A stretch of 64,000 nucleotides of DNA. Source: Thermococcus celericrescens (GTDB lineage Archaea > Methanobacteriota_B > Thermococci > Thermococcales > Thermococcaceae). Positions 60,546 through 64,000 of this stretch are shown here, piece after piece; position 1 is the first letter of the stretch; each line of letters starts with the position of its first letter. The DNA lies in the NCBI RefSeq assembly GCF_001484195.1, contig NZ_LLYW01000002.1, positions 1-64,000 on the forward strand, written 5' to 3'. Under the pieces are notes generated by a model. That model worked only from the letters and a program-made list of their open reading frames with translations, ran no database searches and was not told the origin of the DNA. Made by a program: the position numbers and the translations under genes.

Positions 60546-61225
60546 AGGTAGCTCTAATCCCGATGCGCGTTGAGGTTGGAAACTTCGAGGCCAACTGGCG
60601 GGAGTTTGAGAAGCGCTTTGAGGAGGCCCTGAAACATGACCCAGACTTCGTTGTCTTCCCGGAGTACTGTTTGACTGGCTTTAATGAGTGGGACTTCAGC
60701 GGGGCAAAGCTTTACGACGAAATAGTGGAGAGGGTGAGCCGGCTTGCCAGGGAGGCGGGCGTTTACATAGTCTTTGGACTCCTCGAACCCTACAAAAACT
60801 GCGTCTACAATTCGGCTTTGCTGATCGGCAGGAACGGGGAAATCCTGCTGAAGCACCGCAAGTTCCAGGAGCCAATGAAGTTCTGCACCGGCAACACCGT
60901 AAAGACCGCAAAGACGGAGTTCGGCAAAGTCGCGATAATCATCTGCGGCGACCTCTACAACAAGAGGATAGCAAAGTGGATCAGACGGAAAAGGCCAGAT
61001 TACGTCTTCATGCCGATGGATCGCTCACCGTGGGGTGAGTTCAACCTCGCGGAGGAAGTGGATGACATGGGCAGGCGAGTTGCCTTCCTTGGAGTCAGAA
61101 CGTTCATCGTAAACAGCTTTGGCCACTGGGACAGCTTCGGCGGCGCGTGGGTCTTTGATGCGGATGGAACGCTCCTGGCCTCGACCGAGGGTGAGAAAAC
61201 TCTCCTCTGGGAGGAACAACTTTAA
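60542..61225 (+). CDS. carbon-nitrogen hydrolase (nitrilase superfamily)
   Basis: 227 aa. The catalytic triad is visible: Glu in FPEYCLTGFNEW, Lys in LLKHRKFQEP, Cys in VAIIICGDLYNKRIA. Hydrolyses amides, N-carbamoyl amines or nitriles; the substrate is unknown. Shorter than usual (about 260-290), so the C-terminal part is reduced. ATGA overlap with the methyltransferase. Confidence 0.9.
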   Translation: MKVALIPMRVEVGNFEANWREFEKRFEEALKHDPDFVVFPEYCLTGFNEWDFSGAKLYDEIVERVSRLAREAGVYIVFGLLEPYKNCVYNSALLIGRNGEILLKHRKFQEPMKFCTGNTVKTAKTEFGKVAIIICGDLYNKRIAKWIRRKRPDYVFMPMDRSPWGEFNLAEEVDDMGRRVAFLGVRTFIVNSFGHWDSFGGAWVFDADGTLLASTEGEKTLLWEEQL

Positions 61226-61259
61226 AGCCCCCTGATATTAAGGGCCTTGGGGGATGGGA

Positions 61260-61712
61260 ATGTGGCGCCCGGCCAGATTCGTTGACGGTAACGTTGCCTT
61301 CTCGCGGATGCCAACGCGGAGGGAAATGGACGAAGTTGCCAAAACCTTCGATGCGGTTGTGGTGCTCGTTGAGGAGTTTGAACTTCCCTACGGCCTGGAT
61401 GAATGGTGGAAACAGGGTGTCGAGGTGCTCCACAGCCCGATAGAGGACTTCACGGCACCGAGCTTGAGCCAGCTCCTTGAAATCCTGCACTGGATTGAGG
61501 CGAGGGTTGAGGAGGGCAAAAAGGTTCTGATTCACTGCATGGGCGGCCTCGGGAGGAGCGGAACGGTTGCCGTTGCATGGGTGATGTACTCCAAGGGGCT
61601 CCCCATGAGGGAAGCCCTGAAAATGGTTCGCAGGATACGGCCCGGCGCGGTTGAGGTGGAGGAGCAGAGGGGGGTTCTGAAGGAGCTGGAAAGGCTCCTC
61701 AGAAGCCGTTGA
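61260..61712 (+). CDS. dual-specificity / tyrosine protein phosphatase
   Basis: 150 aa, cysteine-based phosphatase close to the characterised Thermococcus protein Tk-PTP. P-loop: LIHCMGGLGRSGTVAV (HCx5R, Cys about residue 94). General acid region IEDFTAPSLSQL. It dephosphorylates phosphotyrosine and phosphoserine proteins. ATG 61260 (MWRPARFVDGNVAFSRMPT) is chosen over 61254, with GGGGATGGGA before it. The convergent gene ends in the last 14 bases. Confidence 0.92.
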   Translation: MWRPARFVDGNVAFSRMPTRREMDEVAKTFDAVVVLVEEFELPYGLDEWWKQGVEVLHSPIEDFTAPSLSQLLEILHWIEARVEEGKKVLIHCMGGLGRSGTVAVAWVMYSKGLPMREALKMVRRIRPGAVEVEEQRGVLKELERLLRSR

Positions 61713-62262
61713 AGCTCACCACCTCTTCGAGCCTTCTCCTCTCGTACTTCGGCTTCGGGTCTGCAGGATAGCCAACCGGCAGTATCGTCTGGAGCTTGTA
61801 GTCTTTTGGTGCGTTCAACAGCTCTTCGACCGGTTTCGGGTTCGGAGGGGTGTACGTCACGGTGCCGAGGCCGAGCTCCTCGAGCGCAAGGAGAAGGTAA
61901 CCGACCGCTATCCAGGTTGATTGGAGCCAGTATGGGGCCTTGGTGTGTCCAAAGACGAGTATCAAATAAGGCGCCTCGCTGAGGAATGGCTTCTCCGGTT
62001 TGAAGCCCTTGGCGTTCAGCCAGGCCATCAGGTCACCCTTCGTCCTTGAGTAGAACTTCTCCTCTTCCTCCTCGCAGAGTTCCCTTATCTTCCCCTTGAG
62101 CCAGTCGTCGTCCACAACCACGAACTTCCAGGGCTGGGCGTTCATACCGCTTGGCGCTTCCTTTGCCGCCTTGATGGCCTTCATCACGTCCTCCTTCGGG
62201 GGCCTCTCCGGGAGAAACTGCCTCACGGTCTTTCTCCTCTTCGCCAGCTCAAGAACGCGCAT
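61699..62262 (-). CDS. nitroreductase-family protein
   Basis: 187 aa FMN-dependent oxidoreductase. RVLELAKRRKTVRQFLPERPPKEDVMKAIKAAKEAPSGMNAQPWKFVVV is the family start; WLQSTWIAVGYLLLALEELGLGTVTY and YKLQTILPVGYPADPKP follow. ATG 62262 follows GGTGATGCC; the ORF extends to 62355 but those residues are not of the family. Confidence 0.92.
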   Translation of the reverse strand: MRVLELAKRRKTVRQFLPERPPKEDVMKAIKAAKEAPSGMNAQPWKFVVVDDDWLKGKIRELCEEEEEKFYSRTKGDLMAWLNAKGFKPEKPFLSEAPYLILVFGHTKAPYWLQSTWIAVGYLLLALEELGLGTVTYTPPNPKPVEELLNAPKDYKLQTILPVGYPADPKPKYERRRLEEVVSFNGF

Positions 62263-62303
62263 GGCATCACCGGTTTCTTTTGGGCGGAAACGGATAAAAA
62301 CGT

Positions 62304-63053
62304 TTAGACGTAGAACACCATGCCATCGTAGGCTACCAGGACTTTGTTTCTCCACCTCTTCCTCACGTACTCCGTTAGCTTGAGGAAGGGCAGGTTCTTG
62401 TGGGAGATGTGGCTGAGGACAGTCCTCTCCGCAAGCTTAAGCCCTATCTTAGCCGCCTCGTCAACGTTGTTGTGATACGGGTCGTCGGTTCCCGGGGGAT
62501 AGGTCGCGTCAACTATCGCCAGCCTGAGGGGGGAGTTCTTCCTCAGGAAGTCCTCCGTTGATTCCGGCAGACCCTTGGTGTCGTAGATGAGAGCCACCCT
62601 CTTGCCGTCCTCCTCTATGAGGTACCCGAGGGTCTCAACCTGATGGTTGAGCCGGAACGCGGTGATTTTAAGGGTGTCAAGTTCAACGGTATCTCCGGGT
62701 TTTATCGTTCTCGGCTGGAGGTTCTTGGGCTCGCGCAGGATCCGGGCATCGGCGTGTCCCTCCGGCGCGTAGAGCGGTGTTTCAAGTGCCATCCAGCGGA
62801 GCTTGTAGAGACCGTAGATGTGGTCGTGGTGCCAGTGGGTGAGGAAAATCGCCTCCAGCGGAACGTTCAGGAAGTCCCTTATGTCGGTTCCAACGTCGAA
62901 GAGAACGGCCTTCCGGTTCTCGGTAATTACAGCGAGCGTTGACGGCTTTCTCTGCGCGAAGCCGAACTTTCTCGCCTCACTGCATGTCGAGCAGGTGCAG
63001 AGGTGCGCCGGAATTCCCTCGCTCCCGCCGGTGCCGATGAAGTAGATTATCAA
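62304..63053 (-). CDS. PhnP-like metallo-beta-lactamase-fold phosphodiesterase
   Basis: 249 aa. FIGTGGSEGIPAHLCTCSTCSEARKFG (with the Cys pair CTCSTC of PhnP-like enzymes), THWHHDHIYGLYKLRW, IYDTKGLPESTEDF, DATYPPGTDDPYHNNVDEA and TVLSHISHKN give the two-metal site. Related to PhnP cyclic phosphodiesterases and RNase Z. I use TTG 63053 with AGGTGGTGGG before it; GTG at 63059 or 63062 are alternatives. Confidence 0.85.
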   Translation of the reverse strand: MIIYFIGTGGSEGIPAHLCTCSTCSEARKFGFAQRKPSTLAVITENRKAVLFDVGTDIRDFLNVPLEAIFLTHWHHDHIYGLYKLRWMALETPLYAPEGHADARILREPKNLQPRTIKPGDTVELDTLKITAFRLNHQVETLGYLIEEDGKRVALIYDTKGLPESTEDFLRKNSPLRLAIVDATYPPGTDDPYHNNVDEAAKIGLKLAERTVLSHISHKNLPFLKLTEYVRKRWRNKVLVAYDGMVFYV

Positions 63054-63085
63054 ACCCACCACCTATTTCATGGCTGTGAAATAGT

Positions 63086-63100
63086 TCCCTTATAAGGATT
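63086..63100 (+). promoter_or_regulatory. TATA box of the Mut7-C gene, leaderless type
   Basis: CCCTTATAAGGATTG centred about 26 bases before ATG 63118 without a ribosome binding site. Confidence 0.5.
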
Positions 63101-63117
63101 GCCGCCAACTCCGGAAC

Positions 63118-63582
63118 ATGAGGTTCATAGCGGACATGATGCTCGGCCGGCTCGCGAGGTGGCTCCGGCTGTACGGCTACGACACGCTCTACGGGGTGGA
63201 GGATGACGACGAGATACTCCGGGTTGCCCTAGTTGAGGGCCGGATTCTCCTGACCAGGGACTCGGGCCTCGCAAAGAGGGCTGAGAAGCTCGGGGTTGAA
63301 TCAATCCTGCTGAACTCGAACTCCCTTGAGGGGCAGGTCGAGGAACTCAGGCGTTTTGGTGTGGAATTCAGGGAGCTTTTTCCGGCCAACGCACGCTGCC
63401 CCAAATGCAACGGACTGATAAGGCCCGCCTCGAAGGAAGAGGTTAAGGAGAGAGTCCCGGAGAGCGTTTACGAGAAGTACAATGAGTTCTACGTCTGCGA
63501 GAACTGCGGTCAGATTTACTGGCCGGGAAGGCAGTGGAGGGGGATGCTGAAAATAGACCGGAAATTAAGAAAAGAAAGCTAG
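63118..63582 (+). CDS. Mut7-C RNase domain protein
   Basis: 154 aa. PIN-like fold: RFIADMMLGRLARWLRLYGYDTLY, EGRILLTRDSGLAKRAEKLGVESILL (Asp residues of the nuclease site), then a zinc ribbon with CPKCNGL and CENCGQIYWPGRQW. The PF01927 family, often a stand-alone protein in archaea, with probable RNase activity. The stop overlaps the convergent ABC gene by four bases. Confidence 0.9.
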   Translation: MRFIADMMLGRLARWLRLYGYDTLYGVEDDDEILRVALVEGRILLTRDSGLAKRAEKLGVESILLNSNSLEGQVEELRRFGVEFRELFPANARCPKCNGLIRPASKEEVKERVPESVYEKYNEFYVCENCGQIYWPGRQWRGMLKIDRKLRKES

Positions 63583-64000
63583 TGAAGCGGGTGGTGGCAG
63601 GCAACGAAGTGGTTGTGGCCTATCTCCACCAGCTCCGGCTCGTGGGCTATGCAGGTCTCGCTCGAGAACGGGCACCTTGGATGGAAGCGGCATCCATTCG
63701 GAGGGTTGGCTGCGTTGGGGACTTCTCCGGTTATCTTGAGCTTCTTTTCCTTCTTCCTGCGCGCTATCGATGGAACCGCCTGGATGAGGGCCATCGTGTA
63801 CGGGTGGGCGGGGTTCTTCAGAACCTCATCGGTCGGGCCGATTTCGACTATCTTGCCGAGGTACATCACCGCTATCCTGTCCGCTATGAGCTTGCCGACC
63901 GCTATGTCGTGGGTTATGAAGAGCTGGCTGAGGTTGTACTCCTCCCTGAAGGACTCGAGAAGTTCGAGGATTGAGGCACGCATCGAGACGTCTATCATCG
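63579..64000 (-). CDS. oligopeptide ABC transporter ATP-binding protein (5' end outside window)
   Basis: Only the C-terminal part is in the window. D-loop and H-loop: DVSMRASILELLESFREEY and LFITHDIAVGKLIADRI. The oligopeptide-type C-terminal region is clear: MYLGKIVEIGPTDEVLKNPAHPYTMALIQAVPS and the Cys-rich motif GCRFHPRCPFSSETC...FVACHHPLH, which binds a metal or [4Fe-4S] cluster in DppD/OppD-type subunits. It should belong to a dipeptide/oligopeptide uptake operon upstream (beyond 64000). Confidence 0.93.
   Translation of the reverse strand, partial: MIDVSMRASILELLESFREEYNLSQLFITHDIAVGKLIADRIAVMYLGKIVEIGPTDEVLKNPAHPYTMALIQAVPSIARRKKEKKLKITGEVPNAANPPNGCRFHPRCPFSSETCIAHEPELVEIGHNHFVACHHPLH

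Overview
The window is chromosomal DNA from a hyperthermophilic euryarchaeon of the order Thermococcales, most likely a Thermococcus. The evidence is the run TFS / small protein / PCNA / GINS, ADP-independent style central metabolism genes, archaemetzincin, aTrm56, archaeal NMN adenylyltransferase and archaetidylinositol-phosphate synthase. GGTG-type ribosome binding sites lie close to the starts, there are archaeal TATA boxes (several placed so that the mRNA must be leaderless), and genes are short and tightly overlapping. I see no rRNA, tRNA or CRISPR array.

Layout. 1-5.8 kb (minus strand): a cut-off peroxiredoxin, a molybdopterin oxidoreductase fused by overlap to a replication/transcription operon (TFS, a 57-aa protein, PCNA, GINS51), then three tandem Ig-like membrane-anchored proteins. 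5.9-12.3 kb: serine hydroxymethyltransferase, an amino acid permease, Sir2, DUF3783, a HAD phosphatase, an ASCH protein, a PAP2 phosphatase and a small membrane exporter. 12.3-19.1 kb: three MFS transporters, one a pseudogene with three lesions, around the first TldD/TldE pair. 19.1-31.7 kb: MazG, an aspartate racemase-like protein without its first catalytic Cys, MscS, CoaBC, a fluoride channel with its DUF190 partner, a terpenoid-toroid protein with a Cys-rich partner, archaemetzincin, pyruvate kinase, and the second TldD/TldE pair.

31.9-33.4 kb is the least ordinary stretch: a secreted five-cysteine 57-aa peptide followed by four small membrane proteins in overlapping or close order, divergent from the second TldD/TldE pair. 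33.4-38 kb holds a cupin, a canonical aspartate racemase, CorA, a frameshifted MBL protein and an accessory module made of a ribbon-helix-helix protein overlapping a zinc-ribbon-less TnpB-like RuvC nuclease (frameshifted). 38-44 kb is lipid, tRNA and NAD metabolism with a transglutaminase-fold lipoprotein. 44-57 kb is an accessory-looking run of GNAT acetyltransferases, MFS transporters, lipoproteins and CPBP-type membrane proteins, several of them broken by single-base indels. 57.4-61.7 kb is an operon with the third TldD/TldE pair, a methyltransferase, a nitrilase and a protein tyrosine phosphatase. The end carries a nitroreductase, a PhnP-like MBL protein, a Mut7-C protein and the start-truncated end of an oligopeptide ABC ATPase.

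The points most worth following are the three complete TldD/TldE pairs within 44 kb, the secreted Cys-rich peptide plus small membrane proteins beside one of them (a possible archaeal peptide system), the RHH/TnpB-like module with a paired promoter repeat, and a hairpin repeat found three times just after stop codons.
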